Of a stretch of 64,000 nucleotides of DNA, positions 1-8,809 are shown one piece after another. Origin of the DNA: Haloarcula argentinensis DSM 12282 (GTDB taxonomy: Archaea; Halobacteriota; Halobacteria; Halobacteriales; Haloarculaceae); NCBI GenBank assembly GCA_000336895.1, contig AOLX01000014.1, positions 62,001 through 126,000 on the forward strand, read 5' to 3'. The notes beneath the pieces were generated by a model. The model had not been told where the DNA came from, ran no database searches, and saw only the letters and a program-made list of their open reading frames with translations. Numbering within the stretch: the first letter of the stretch is position 1; the number at the start of each line of letters is the position of its first letter. The position numbers and the translations under genes were made by a program.

Positions 1-90
1 GTCACAGTGTGGACAGGCCATCGCTGTGGACTCCAGCGACTCGCCGCACTCCGGGCAAGTGGAGTCCGACGCGCCGCGCCACTCGGTCAT
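1..90 (-). CDS. Zinc-ribbon protein, N-terminal part (runs off window)
   Basis: Reading the reverse strand from an ATG at 90 gives an open frame to the window edge. Its 30 residues contain two CxxC pairs, CPEC and CPHC, separated by 12 residues, which is a zinc-ribbon arrangement at the extreme N terminus. The reading frame is still open at base 1, so the length and the rest of the protein are unknown. Small and medium haloarchaeal membrane or regulatory proteins often begin with such a ribbon, but nothing here allows a function to be named. It is divergent from the receiver-PAS gene at 291. Confidence 0.6.
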   Translation of the reverse strand, partial: MTEWRGASDSTCPECGESLESTAMACPHCD

Positions 91-290
91 ATCTCCCCTT
101 GTACGCCGAGCGGTTTGAGTGGCCCGGGTAGTGTCAAACTAGTTGAATAATGTTGTAGGGAGCACTAATACTGCACCACAGCGTAGAACTACCTGCCCGG
201 CCGAATAACTGTCCCGTCGGTGGGTTTCTAGCTGAATATTGTGGTTTGAGTGATAGAAAGAAATAATCCATCACGGGCCTACTACGGAGT

Positions 291-1427
291 ATGGGGGGCG
301 TTGATATTCTACATGTCGATGACGACAAGGGGCTTGCTAGCCTGACTGCCGACCTCCTCGAACGCAAAGACAGCCGGTTCAACGTGGAGACTGCCGCAAG
401 CGCGACAGAAGGGCTACACCTGCTCGATGAGTTCTCACCAGATTGCATTATCTCTGACTTCGAGATGCCCGGGAGAGACGGCCTTGAGTTCTTAAAGGCC
501 GTCCGGGCGGAACACTCCAAACTCCCGTTCATCCTGTTTACTGGCCGAGGAAGCGAAGAGATCGCAAGCGATGCTATCTCTGCCGGCGCAACAGACTACT
601 TACAGAAACAATCCGGGACCCAGCAATACGAACTACTGGCCAACCGTATCAACAACGCCGTCACTCGCTACCACTCAGAAAAACAGCTACGCGAGACCAA
701 AGAGGAGTATGCCGCTGTTTTCGAGAACGCACAAAACGGACTCCTGCTCGTCGATGTCGAGCAAGACGGGTTTCGTTTCCGGCGGTGTAACTCACGGGTA
801 CTGGAGTTTACGGGACTTGCAGAGTCGGAACTCATCGGTAAGACGCCACAGGAGGCGCTCGGATACGAGAACGCCAGAGCGGTCGCCGGCGCGTATCGGA
901 AATGCGTCGCCATGCGCGAGACGATTTCGTACACGGTGACACTGACGCATCCAGTCGGCGACGTCGTCCACGAAGTCAATACCACGCCGATAATCAGAGA
1001 CGGTGAGGTCGAGCAACTCGTCGTCGCGTTTGCCGACATCACCGAACGGTACGCCCGTGAGCAGGAGTTACGCGAAGAACGGGCTGTCATTCAACAGGCG
1101 CTCGATACGCTCGATGACCCACTGTTCGTTATCGATATCGATGGCCACCTCAAGCACTGTAACCGCCGCGCACTCGAGCTTACCGGGCGCACCGAAGACA
1201 CAGCCGTCGGAACGCCGATCACCGACCTGTTTCCTGACGACGAACGGGAGACGATTACTGACGCGGTTGACGACGCACTTCGCACTGGCCGAACGACTGT
1301 CACGGCTAGCCTTCGCCTCGACAGTGGTCAACGACAGTCCTACGAGTTCCGCGCTCACTCTCTGACTAACCTGGATAACAACACTGCAGGGCTGGTCATC
1401 GTTGGTCAGGATGCCCCTGATTCTTGA
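291..1427 (+). CDS. Response regulator with two PAS domains and no kinase
   Basis: The 378-residue protein begins with a CheY-like receiver domain (about residues 4-120): the acidic patch is DDD at 10-12 and the likely phosphoacceptor is Asp56 in a SDFEMPG context. Two PAS domains follow (about 130-250 and 260-375), the first ending with the usual DITER segment. There is no HisKA or HATPase region and no DNA-binding domain, so the output is unclear; signalling by protein-protein contact with a separate kinase is the likely mode. Such receiver-PAS proteins are abundant in haloarchaea. No kinase gene is adjacent. Confidence 0.85.
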   Translation: MGGVDILHVDDDKGLASLTADLLERKDSRFNVETAASATEGLHLLDEFSPDCIISDFEMPGRDGLEFLKAVRAEHSKLPFILFTGRGSEEIASDAISAGATDYLQKQSGTQQYELLANRINNAVTRYHSEKQLRETKEEYAAVFENAQNGLLLVDVEQDGFRFRRCNSRVLEFTGLAESELIGKTPQEALGYENARAVAGAYRKCVAMRETISYTVTLTHPVGDVVHEVNTTPIIRDGEVEQLVVAFADITERYAREQELREERAVIQQALDTLDDPLFVIDIDGHLKHCNRRALELTGRTEDTAVGTPITDLFPDDERETITDAVDDALRTGRTTVTASLRLDSGQRQSYEFRAHSLTNLDNNTAGLVIVGQDAPDS

Positions 1428-1560
1428 TAGCGTGTACATTTGTTGTCGTCGCCGGTGACTATGACAGATCTCGTGTGCTGGGCTGTGCTGATCGGTCGCC
1501 AACCGCAGAACGGTCTGTGTCCTCCTGCAGATGATTTGTTCGCCCTGTAGCTCCCTGGAC

Positions 1561-1570
1561 TTTATACTAT
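1561..1570 (+). promoter_or_regulatory. TATA box for the Spo0M-like gene
   Basis: TTTATACTAT lies about 30 bases before the ATG at 1596. This spacing implies transcription starting at or within a few bases of the start codon, as is usual for leaderless haloarchaeal mRNAs, and it supports the ATG over the upstream in-frame TTG at 1578. Confidence 0.6.
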
Positions 1571-1595
1571 ATGACGGTTGAATTGCACAATACCA

Positions 1596-2333
1596 ATGAA
1601 AGACGTGCTCTCCAGAATCGGAATCGGGTCTGCCACAGTAGACACGATTCTGCCGACAGATACCGTCAGAGCCGGCGAATCCGTCCAGGCCGAGATCCAG
1701 GTTGAGGGCGGGTCGACGGATCAGGATGTCGACGCAGTCTACTTCGCGCTGGAAACCGAGTACAAGTCCGACGAAGGCTACAAGGATGCTATTATCGACC
1801 AATGGCAACTCACCGAGCCGTTCACTATCGAAGCGGGTGAAAACCGACGTTTCGAGACTACCATCGATATTCCCCGGGAGACGCCGGTAACCACACGCTC
1901 GACGGCCGTCGAAATCGAGACCGGCCTCGATATCTCGATGGCGGTCGACCCCGGCGACGAGGATTACATCGAGGTCGAACCGACACACCGAATGCAGGCG
2001 GTGTTCGACGCGCTGGACTCGCTCGGCTTCTCGCTCCACGCCTCGGCCTGTGAGGCAACGGCCGGGAGTCTGTTCACTACGTCGGCAAGTTTCGTTCAGG
2101 AGTTCGAGTTCCGACCACAGCGCGGTGAGTTCGCGGATCAGGTCGACGAGGTCGAAATCGTCCCAGTGTTCGACGACGACGGGCTCACGGTGTACATGGA
2201 GGTCGACCGCAGCGCCGGACTGCTCTCGGAGATGACCGACGCCGACGAGCGACACACTGAACTCACGATAGACGCCCCTGATCCTGACCCCATCGAGCCA
2301 CGGCTCGCGGAAGCAATTCGGGAATTGAGCTAG
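1596..2333 (+). CDS. Spo0M-like (sporulation-control family) protein
   Basis: The 245-residue acidic protein starts at the ATG at 1596, chosen because the TATA box is 30 bases upstream and the family normally begins with MKxVLxRIGIGxA. The N-terminal half has the Spo0M pattern (GIGSATVDTILP, a glycine-rich turn, then VYFALET) predicted to form an arrestin-like beta sandwich (about 10-130). The C-terminal half (about 140-245) is the family's second domain. In Bacillus, Spo0M affects sporulation and cell morphology; haloarchaea do not sporulate and the archaeal role is unknown. It is convergent with the helicase at 2357. Confidence 0.85.
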   Translation: MKDVLSRIGIGSATVDTILPTDTVRAGESVQAEIQVEGGSTDQDVDAVYFALETEYKSDEGYKDAIIDQWQLTEPFTIEAGENRRFETTIDIPRETPVTTRSTAVEIETGLDISMAVDPGDEDYIEVEPTHRMQAVFDALDSLGFSLHASACEATAGSLFTTSASFVQEFEFRPQRGEFADQVDEVEIVPVFDDDGLTVYMEVDRSAGLLSEMTDADERHTELTIDAPDPDPIEPRLAEAIRELS

Positions 2334-2356
2334 GCCGCTGGCGTACGTTGCCGCCC

Positions 2357-5191
2357 TCAGCCCCAGAACGACTGCGTCCGTGCGTACTCCCGTTCCTGCC
2401 GGAGGATGTCCCGGTAGAACTCGTCCTCGTCCTCCCGCAGACGGTTGATGATGCGGGCGGCGTTGTGCGGCCCGACACCGCGGGCTGCCAGCGCGACTAC
2501 TGCTCGCTTCCCGTGGCTCTGGACCAGCGAGGCCGAGCGGTAGGCGCGTTCGGTCATCTTCTCCTGTTCGTCGTCCTTATCGTCGGTCCGGACAGCCGAG
2601 ACGACTTCCTCGGCCCAGGGATTCAGCGCGGCGATGCGGGTCGACCCACACTGTGGACACGACGGCTGGTCGCGCACGCGCTTGACCTGCTGCTTTCGGT
2701 CCCACTCCTTGCAGTGTAAACACATGAGGATGACGCGGTCGCTCTGGATGCGCTCCTTGACGGTCTTGATGACGCTCGCGTCGGCGTTTTCCGGCGAGAG
2801 GAGTTCCCGCCAGGAGGAGCTACCGCCGGTCCCGATGGGTGTGTGCTCGCCCACTGTTTCGAGCGCCACGTCCCCGCTCTGAATGTCTCGGAGGAGGTCG
2901 GCCGTTGCCGCAATGGCGAGATCCTCGTGGCGCACCTCGCGCAGGGCTTCGTCGTACATTGGCGTGTCTTCGAGGGCGGCAAGCAGGCGGTCACGGCCGA
3001 AGTCCGTCGACCCGCGACCGCGCCAGCGCTTGAGCGATCCGAACTTCGTCGCCACCTGCGCCAGTTTGAATTTCAGCGCGTCAGCGTTTTTCAGGCTGAG
3101 TTCGATCAGGGCCGGGAGGTGGTCGGGATCGGTGTCCTCAATGACATCTATGACGTCGCCGGCGGTGATTCGCCGCGGGACCTCCAGTGTAATCCGGTAG
3201 GGGTCGACTTCCATCGCGACTGATTCACCCGCTCGCTGGCCCAGCAGCGCTGAGAGGACCCGTCCCAGCGTCTCGTTGATCTTGTGGCCGTAGCAGGCGT
3301 TGACGATGACCTCCCGGCCGTGAAACTCCACCAGAATGGTCGTATCATCCGGAATCGGTCCTTCGTGTTTCTCGACCTGTGCGAGGCCGTCGGCGACGGT
3401 CTCCGGGCCGGCGGCGTAGCGAGTCGCCACGTCCCTGGCGACGGCGTCGGTGTCCGCGCCACCTTGGAGTTGCCGACCAGCCACGCGACGGAGTTCGCCG
3501 ACTTCCGCGGCGACGGCTCTCGGGACCGGAATCTCCTGCCCGACCCACGACGGCACCTCCCCGGCGGGGTCTTCGATGGGTGAGACGGTGACGACTTCTT
3601 CTTCCTCGTCGATATTCGTGATGCGCCACATCTCCCCGCGCTGGACGAACACCTCGCCGGGCGTGGCGAAGTTGACGACGAACTTCTCGTCTAAGGTCCC
3701 GACCTGCTGGCCCGAGGCCACGTCCTCCACGTCGTAGGTGGCCTCGTCGGGGATCATCGAGAGGTTCTGATAGAAGTACTGCCAGGTCCCACGGCGCTTC
3801 TCTAGGGTGTCCCGGTCCTCGTCCAGCCAGATGACGTTGTTCGCCGCGAGTTCCTCGATGACCTGCTTGAACTGGGCCTCGTCAAGGTCCCGGAACGGGT
3901 ACGCGCGGGTCAGTATCTCGAAGGCCCGCATCGCCCGGATTTCGCCGGTGTCCATCACCAGCCCGGCGATCTGGTTTGCGACTGTATCGAGGCTCCCATC
4001 GTGAATTTCCGCCGGTTCGACATCGCCGCCTTCAGCCTGTCTCGCAATTGCCAGCGCCTCCAGCGTGTCGTCGGTGTCGGTCGTGACGACCGTGCCTGAG
4101 GAAACGAGGTCCCGGCGGTGGCCGGCACGGCCGACCCGCTGGACGAGGCGGGACACCTGCCGGGGGCTGCCGTACTGGACGACGTGGTCGACGTGGCCCA
4201 CGTCGATACCCAACTCCATCGAGGAGGTACACAGCAGGGCATCGAGGTCGCCGGCTTTGAAGCGGTCCTCCACGTCGATCCGGGCCTCTTTCGACAGCGA
4301 GCCGTGGTGAACGCCGAGGTCGGTTCCCAGTTCTTTGAACCGTGATCCCAGTGCCTCCGCTGTCTGTCGGGTGTTGACGAACAGCAGCACAGACTCGTGT
4401 TCGTCGATGAGGTCGGCAATGTACCGGACGTGACTGGCCGTTCTGGCGTCGGTGACGAGGGTGCTTGATAGCTGCTCGTCGCGGTCAGTAATCTGGGGCC
4501 GAACCACTTCGATATCTAGCCGGCTGCCGATGTCCACTTCCACGATGGCGCAGGTTCGGCCGCCAGTGAGAAACCGGCCGACTTCGTGTGGGTCGCCGAC
4601 GGTCGCCGAGAGGCCGATTCGCTGGAACTGCCCGGACAGTTCCCGGAGTCGCTCCAGACCGACCGTCAACTGCGCGCCGCGCTTGGCCGCAGCGAGTTCG
4701 TGGACCTCGTCGATAACGATATGCTCGACATCCTCTAGCGCTGTCCGGAGCTTCGACCCGGTGAGCATCGCCTGTAGCGTTTCGGGCGTGGTCACGAGTA
4801 CGTCTGGCGGATCGTTGGCCTGCTTCTGGCGCTGGTAGTCCGTCGTATCGCCGTGGCGAACGTCCACCTCGAGGCCGAGCGTCTCGCCCCACCAGTCCAG
4901 CCGCTGGCGCATGTCCCGGTTCAGCGCCCGGAGTGGCGTGATGTACAGCGCGCCGATGCCAAAGCGGTCCTCGGACTCGGCCAGCGCATCGAAGACCGGC
5001 AACATCGCCGTCTCCGTTTTGCCGGTTCCGGTCGGGGCAACCACTAGCGCGTCCCGTCCGGCGGCCAGCGTCGGAATCGCCTTTCGCTGTGGATCGGTCG
5101 GCGTCGTGAAGCCGCGCTCTGAGAGCGCACTGCGGACGGCCGGCCCGAGCGCAGTGAAAGCGTCATCGCCGCGAGCGACCCCGTCAGTCAT
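2357..5191 (-). CDS. Lhr-type superfamily 2 DEAD/DEAH helicase
   Basis: The 944-residue protein has a Q-motif-like entry, Walker A APTGTGKT at 52-59, Walker B DEVH about residue 165, the SAT motif (GLSATVGDP) and a C-terminal RecA domain with the QRVGRAGH motif VI. A winged-helix region and the Lhr-core domain 4 follow. Near the C terminus a four-cysteine zinc finger (CLHC...CPQC) is visible, followed by a helical tail. Archaeal Lhr proteins unwind forked DNA and RNA:DNA hybrids in repair or replication restart; that is family knowledge. It lies on the same strand as, and downstream of, rpa1-rpap1-rpe, with fbp in between. Confidence 0.9.
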   Translation of the reverse strand: MTDGVARGDDAFTALGPAVRSALSERGFTTPTDPQRKAIPTLAAGRDALVVAPTGTGKTETAMLPVFDALAESEDRFGIGALYITPLRALNRDMRQRLDWWGETLGLEVDVRHGDTTDYQRQKQANDPPDVLVTTPETLQAMLTGSKLRTALEDVEHIVIDEVHELAAAKRGAQLTVGLERLRELSGQFQRIGLSATVGDPHEVGRFLTGGRTCAIVEVDIGSRLDIEVVRPQITDRDEQLSSTLVTDARTASHVRYIADLIDEHESVLLFVNTRQTAEALGSRFKELGTDLGVHHGSLSKEARIDVEDRFKAGDLDALLCTSSMELGIDVGHVDHVVQYGSPRQVSRLVQRVGRAGHRRDLVSSGTVVTTDTDDTLEALAIARQAEGGDVEPAEIHDGSLDTVANQIAGLVMDTGEIRAMRAFEILTRAYPFRDLDEAQFKQVIEELAANNVIWLDEDRDTLEKRRGTWQYFYQNLSMIPDEATYDVEDVASGQQVGTLDEKFVVNFATPGEVFVQRGEMWRITNIDEEEEVVTVSPIEDPAGEVPSWVGQEIPVPRAVAAEVGELRRVAGRQLQGGADTDAVARDVATRYAAGPETVADGLAQVEKHEGPIPDDTTILVEFHGREVIVNACYGHKINETLGRVLSALLGQRAGESVAMEVDPYRITLEVPRRITAGDVIDVIEDTDPDHLPALIELSLKNADALKFKLAQVATKFGSLKRWRGRGSTDFGRDRLLAALEDTPMYDEALREVRHEDLAIAATADLLRDIQSGDVALETVGEHTPIGTGGSSSWRELLSPENADASVIKTVKERIQSDRVILMCLHCKEWDRKQQVKRVRDQPSCPQCGSTRIAALNPWAEEVVSAVRTDDKDDEQEKMTERAYRSASLVQSHGKRAVVALAARGVGPHNAARIINRLREDEDEFYRDILRQEREYARTQSFWG

Positions 5192-5328
5192 CGCCCTCTC
5201 TAGCGACTACACCGGGTTAAACACGTTGTGTCACATTCTCTCGTCCCCCACCGGTAACCAGAGCACTGCGGGCGTTGCGGGGGAGAACGGGTACAGCCTT
5301 ATGTCGTTGCCCTGGGATATGTGGAACC

Positions 5329-5370
5329 ATGACTGACGCCTGTGCAACTGCGGCCGGTGATGGCCTGTGA
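5329..5370 (+). other. Possible 13-codon leader ORF overlapping the fbp start
   Basis: An ATG at 5329 opens a 13-codon frame ([13 protein letters not shown]) whose TGA at 5368-5370 overlaps the GTG start of fbp at 5367. A weak TATA-like element (CCTTAT near 5297) is placed so that a transcript would start close to this ATG. Translation of the short frame could be coupled to fbp, or it may be chance. The residues do not resemble the N terminus of the phosphatase, so a frameshifted start is less likely. Confidence 0.3.
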
Positions 5371-6215
5371 ACACGCTCGATGAGATCGAACGGGCGGTAA
5401 AGGACACGGCCCACTACGTTAGCGGGAACCTGGCGAACTACGCCAACAGAGCCGCTGGCGAGAACCCGAGTGGGGAGCAACAGGTCGGTGGCGACGTGTG
5501 GGCCGATGACCTGTTTTTCGACGCACTCGCGTACATCGACGGTATCGGCGCGTACGCGAGCGAGGAACGTAGCGACGTGGTCGACTGTGGCGAGGGCTAC
5601 AGCATCGCCATCGACCCGCTCGATGGCTCCTCGAACCTCGCCTCGAACAACTCCGTGGGGACGATAATCGGGGTCTACGACGCTGAACTGCCCGCGGCGG
5701 GCCGGAAAATGGTCGCATCGCTGATGGTGCTGTACGGCCCATACACGACGCTGACAATCGCCCGGTCCGACCGCGATGTCGTCCAAGAGCACCTCCTCCG
5801 GGACGGACACAGCGAGCGCTGGGGCCAGTTCGAACTGCCGGCGGAGGCCACAGTCGTCGGTCTCGCAGGTAAGACCGGCGAACGTACTGACGAGTTCAAC
5901 GACATCGCGCAGTCCTTCGAGCGGGACCTGAAGCTCCGCTACGGCGGTGCGACCGTCGCCGACCTGGCGCAGGTGCTCGAGTACGGCGGACTGTTCGGGT
6001 ATCCGGCGACGACGGGGTATCCGAACGGAAAACTCCGGGTCCACTTCGAATCAGCGCCGCTTGCGTACCTTGTCGAGGCAGCCGGTGGGGCTTCCAGTGA
6101 CGGCTCGCAGTCCTTACTTGATGTCGAGCCGGACGGCATCCACGACCGGACGCCGACGTTTCTCGGTAATGCTGAACTGGTCGATGAACTCGAAGCGGCG
6201 CTCTCAGAAGGATAA
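5367..6215 (+). CDS. fbp: Class I fructose-1,6-bisphosphatase
   Basis: This enzyme hydrolyses fructose 1,6-bisphosphate to fructose 6-phosphate, the committed step of gluconeogenesis. The 282-residue protein has the metal site DPLDGSSN at 83-90 followed by SVGTIIGVY, and the preceding ASEE acidic pair at 64-67. The later [10 protein letters not shown], the RYGG-VADLAQ segment, and [16 protein letters not shown] match class I FBPase rather than inositol monophosphatases. It is shorter than the ~330 residues of bacterial enzymes, as in other haloarchaea. The GTG start is inferred from the N-terminal helix ([13 protein letters not shown]); a short leader ORF overlaps it. It stands alone between oppositely oriented DNA-repair genes. 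Confidence 0.88.
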   Translation: MNTLDEIERAVKDTAHYVSGNLANYANRAAGENPSGEQQVGGDVWADDLFFDALAYIDGIGAYASEERSDVVDCGEGYSIAIDPLDGSSNLASNNSVGTIIGVYDAELPAAGRKMVASLMVLYGPYTTLTIARSDRDVVQEHLLRDGHSERWGQFELPAEATVVGLAGKTGERTDEFNDIAQSFERDLKLRYGGATVADLAQVLEYGGLFGYPATTGYPNGKLRVHFESAPLAYLVEAAGGASSDGSQSLLDVEPDGIHDRTPTFLGNAELVDELEAALSEG

Positions 6216-6234
6216 GCGGGTAGAGGCAGCCGGC

Positions 6235-6984
6235 TCAGACCTGCTGATAGGCTCCTAACCGTGTGCCATCGAGGAGGAACGCCTCGGCGTCCGCCATTCC
6301 CTCGGGCAGGAACGGGGCAAGGAACTCCTGGCCGTCGACGTTGACCCACGTCCCGCCGGAGCGGTCGTTAAACGCCGGAAAGACGACGATGTCCGGCGCG
6401 TTCTCGACTGGTTGGTCGAACTGTTCGGAAAAGGGCTCAGTCACCAGCGAGCCGCGGAGCCAGGCCCGCTCCTTCTGGGCCCCGCCGACGTTGTCCTCCA
6501 GCCGGATAACCGGGTGTTCGTGGCCGACACAGACGACATCCGCTTCGAGTACGTCCGGCGCAGGCCAGGTGTGGCCGTGGGCGAACCCGACCGAACCGAT
6601 TCGGGTTCCGTGTCCGGGCGTTATCTCGATCCCGGTGTCGAGGTCGGACAGGACCGGCTCCAGCCCGCCGTCGTGGTTCCCTTTCACCAGCGTCACGGGC
6701 ACGTCGACAGCCTCAAACAGCGCATCGAGTTCCGTGCGCTCGTCCGCGAACGGGTCGCCGATAGCGTGGCCCAGATCACCGATAATGACCAACTGGTCGG
6801 CACGGGCTCGGTCGAGACACGTCAGCAACCGTTCCCGGCGGGCCTCGGCGGCCGACTGAAGTTCGACCCCTTCGTATCTGAGTCCCGCTTCGATGCCGGC
6901 GTGGTAGTCTGCGACCGCCAGCAACCGCTCCCCGTCGGTGTCGACTGTGGCCGCCGGAAAGCCGGGAAGCGGTTCGACACGCAT
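6235..6984 (-). CDS. rpe: Calcineurin-like phosphoesterase of the rpa1 operon (Rpe)
   Basis: The 249-residue protein has the metallophosphoesterase signatures DxH (Asp26, His28), GD at 69-70, GNHD at 102-105 and a late GHEHP. It belongs to the ICC-like phosphoesterase family COG1407. In Haloferax the gene order rpa1-rpap1-rpe is established, and the same order is seen here, so the name is taken from context plus family. A related bacterial family is encoded with Lhr helicases and DNA ligase in repair operons, suggesting a nuclease or phosphodiesterase role on DNA. It starts 85 bases after the rpap1 stop; fbp ends just beyond it in convergent orientation. Confidence 0.85.
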   Translation of the reverse strand: MRVEPLPGFPAATVDTDGERLLAVADYHAGIEAGLRYEGVELQSAAEARRERLLTCLDRARADQLVIIGDLGHAIGDPFADERTELDALFEAVDVPVTLVKGNHDGGLEPVLSDLDTGIEITPGHGTRIGSVGFAHGHTWPAPDVLEADVVCVGHEHPVIRLEDNVGGAQKERAWLRGSLVTEPFSEQFDQPVENAPDIVVFPAFNDRSGGTWVNVDGQEFLAPFLPEGMADAEAFLLDGTRLGAYQQV

Positions 6985-7069
6985 TGCCCCTGTCTTGGCT
7001 GTCGGGCGAGAAAAGCACCGCGGCTCAGTTCCGGATCGCTCCCGGAACCGGCTGTGAGTCTTCGTTCGC

Positions 7070-8809
7070 TTATATCGGTTTGAGCTTGCCGTCGTCGGGT
7101 TCGTAACACCGACCGCCCATCAGGGCGTCCTGAATGGCGCCGTCCACCGCGTCGGCGTCGGCCCCGTAGCGGTCGACGACCGCCGCCAGCAGTTCTTCGC
7201 GGTCGGCCCCGTTGCCGTCGTCGAGTTCGTCCATGACCTCCATCGCGGCGTCTTCGAGATCAACGTCCTCGGCAGGCTCTGTGTCGCCGTCATCTACTGG
7301 GTCGCTTTCGGAGGTGGGTTCTGAGGCTGTTTCCGTCTCGGACCCGATCGTTTCGGGTTCGGACGTGGGCGCTGTCTCCGCCTCTTCTTCCGGTTCGGGT
7401 TCTGGCTCCGGAATCGACTCTGTCGTGGAGGCGGGCTCCGTCTCCGGCTCGCTGTCTACCGACGTGCCCGCGTCCGCCTCGGCGGATATCTCCTCGTCGG
7501 GGTCCGGCGTCTCGATACCGGCCTCGCCGGGCTCGTTGACCTCCGTACCCGTCTGGAAATCGGTGCCGTACTCCTGCTCGATCTCCTCGCGCTCGTCCTC
7601 GTCCAGTTCGAACTCCGGATCGAACTCGCCGAGGTCCTCGTCTGCGTCTGTCGTCGTTGCATCGCTGTCCGTGGCTGTCGACGTGGCCGCTTCTGGCTCG
7701 GCGGCGGTGGCGTCAGCGTCGGCTTCGGTCGTTTCGGCGCCCGCCACGCCGTCGGTCTCAGACGACGACTCCGGATCGCTCACGGACGTAGCTGTGGTCG
7801 AAGTTTCGGCCTCGGTGTCCGCCGCTTCGGTTTCCGTGGCCGACGGCGATGGCTCCGAAACATCCGTCGTCTCGTCGGTGCCAGCACCCTCGGTTGCCGG
7901 CTCTGTTGCCGGTTCGTCTGTAGGGATGTCGCTCCCTGTCGTCTCAGCCACTGGTTCGTCAGCTGTTGTCTCCGTTGCCGTCTCACTGGCTCCGGATTCT
8001 GTCGCCGGTTTGTCGGCCGTCTCGTCCGCGCCTGCCTCGTCTGCCGTTGTCTCTGGCGTGGAAACGTCGGTGTCGAGGTCGAGAGAGGCCAGCAGCGGAA
8101 TCGGGTCGTCGGTCCCGTCGTCGGGTGACAGCGACAGCCCTTCCGCTTCGTCCGTGTCCCCGGCGACGACCCGAGCGGCGTCGAGCGCCGTTGTTCGGAG
8201 CGCGTCGAGGTAGTCGCCGGTCGTGCCGTAGTGGTCCAGCGCGAGCGTGATGCCCGCCGCGGCGCTCTCGTCGATGCCCTGGTCAAGCAACGCAAGGCGG
8301 AGTTCGTCGCCGGTCAGGCCGACCTGTTTCGCGCTGGCCATCTGCCCGATGCGCGAGACGGTCTGCTCGGCGGCCTGAATGACCCATCGGTCCCGCGTGT
8401 CTGCGTCCACTTCGCTGATGCTTTCGGGCCGTACCGAGGTGAACACCCGGTCGCTGTCGTCGGGCTGGAAGGTGCGGGCCTTGCCCGTAACGGCGACGAA
8501 CATCGGCGGGTCGGCGGCTTCGAGGAAGGCCAGTTCGTCGGGCTGGTACTGGCCGGCGTAGATGACGAACGGGCCGGTCGGGTCCACGACGCGAGCGCGC
8601 AACACGTCGTCGTTGACCTGTTCGAGTTCGGTGAGGACGCCGACGAGGAACAGGCGGTTGACCCGCGCGCCGGTCGGCGTGACGACGTAGTTCGGCGCGC
8701 GTTCCTCATCGGACTCGGAGTACGAGAAGTCGGCGTCGTCGAACTCCGCGGCGAACAGCCGATGGGCGACCTCTCGGCGGCCGGGGCCGCTGTCTCCGGA
8801 TTCGCTCAT
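7070..8809 (-). CDS. rpap1: RPA-associated protein Rpap1 with long acidic linker
   Basis: The N-terminal ~200 residues form the conserved COG3390 RPA-associated domain, with an OB-fold-like core (VTPTGARVNRLFLVGVLTELEQ, PFVIYAGQYQPDELAFLE). Residues about 215-500 are extraordinarily rich in Thr, Glu, Ala, Ser and Asp with almost no Lys or hydrophobics, and must be disordered. The last ~60 residues return to a compact segment ending in MGGRCYEPDDGKLKPI, resembling a small winged-helix fold. It partners Rpa1 in single-stranded-DNA binding complexes. Its ATG overlaps the rpa1 stop (ATGA), showing translational coupling. The low-complexity linker makes it longer than typical family members. Confidence 0.88.
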   Translation of the reverse strand: MSESGDSGPGRREVAHRLFAAEFDDADFSYSESDEERAPNYVVTPTGARVNRLFLVGVLTELEQVNDDVLRARVVDPTGPFVIYAGQYQPDELAFLEAADPPMFVAVTGKARTFQPDDSDRVFTSVRPESISEVDADTRDRWVIQAAEQTVSRIGQMASAKQVGLTGDELRLALLDQGIDESAAAGITLALDHYGTTGDYLDALRTTALDAARVVAGDTDEAEGLSLSPDDGTDDPIPLLASLDLDTDVSTPETTADEAGADETADKPATESGASETATETTADEPVAETTGSDIPTDEPATEPATEGAGTDETTDVSEPSPSATETEAADTEAETSTTATSVSDPESSSETDGVAGAETTEADADATAAEPEAATSTATDSDATTTDADEDLGEFDPEFELDEDEREEIEQEYGTDFQTGTEVNEPGEAGIETPDPDEEISAEADAGTSVDSEPETEPASTTESIPEPEPEPEEEAETAPTSEPETIGSETETASEPTSESDPVDDGDTEPAEDVDLEDAAMEVMDELDDGNGADREELLAAVVDRYGADADAVDGAIQDALMGGRCYEPDDGKLKPI

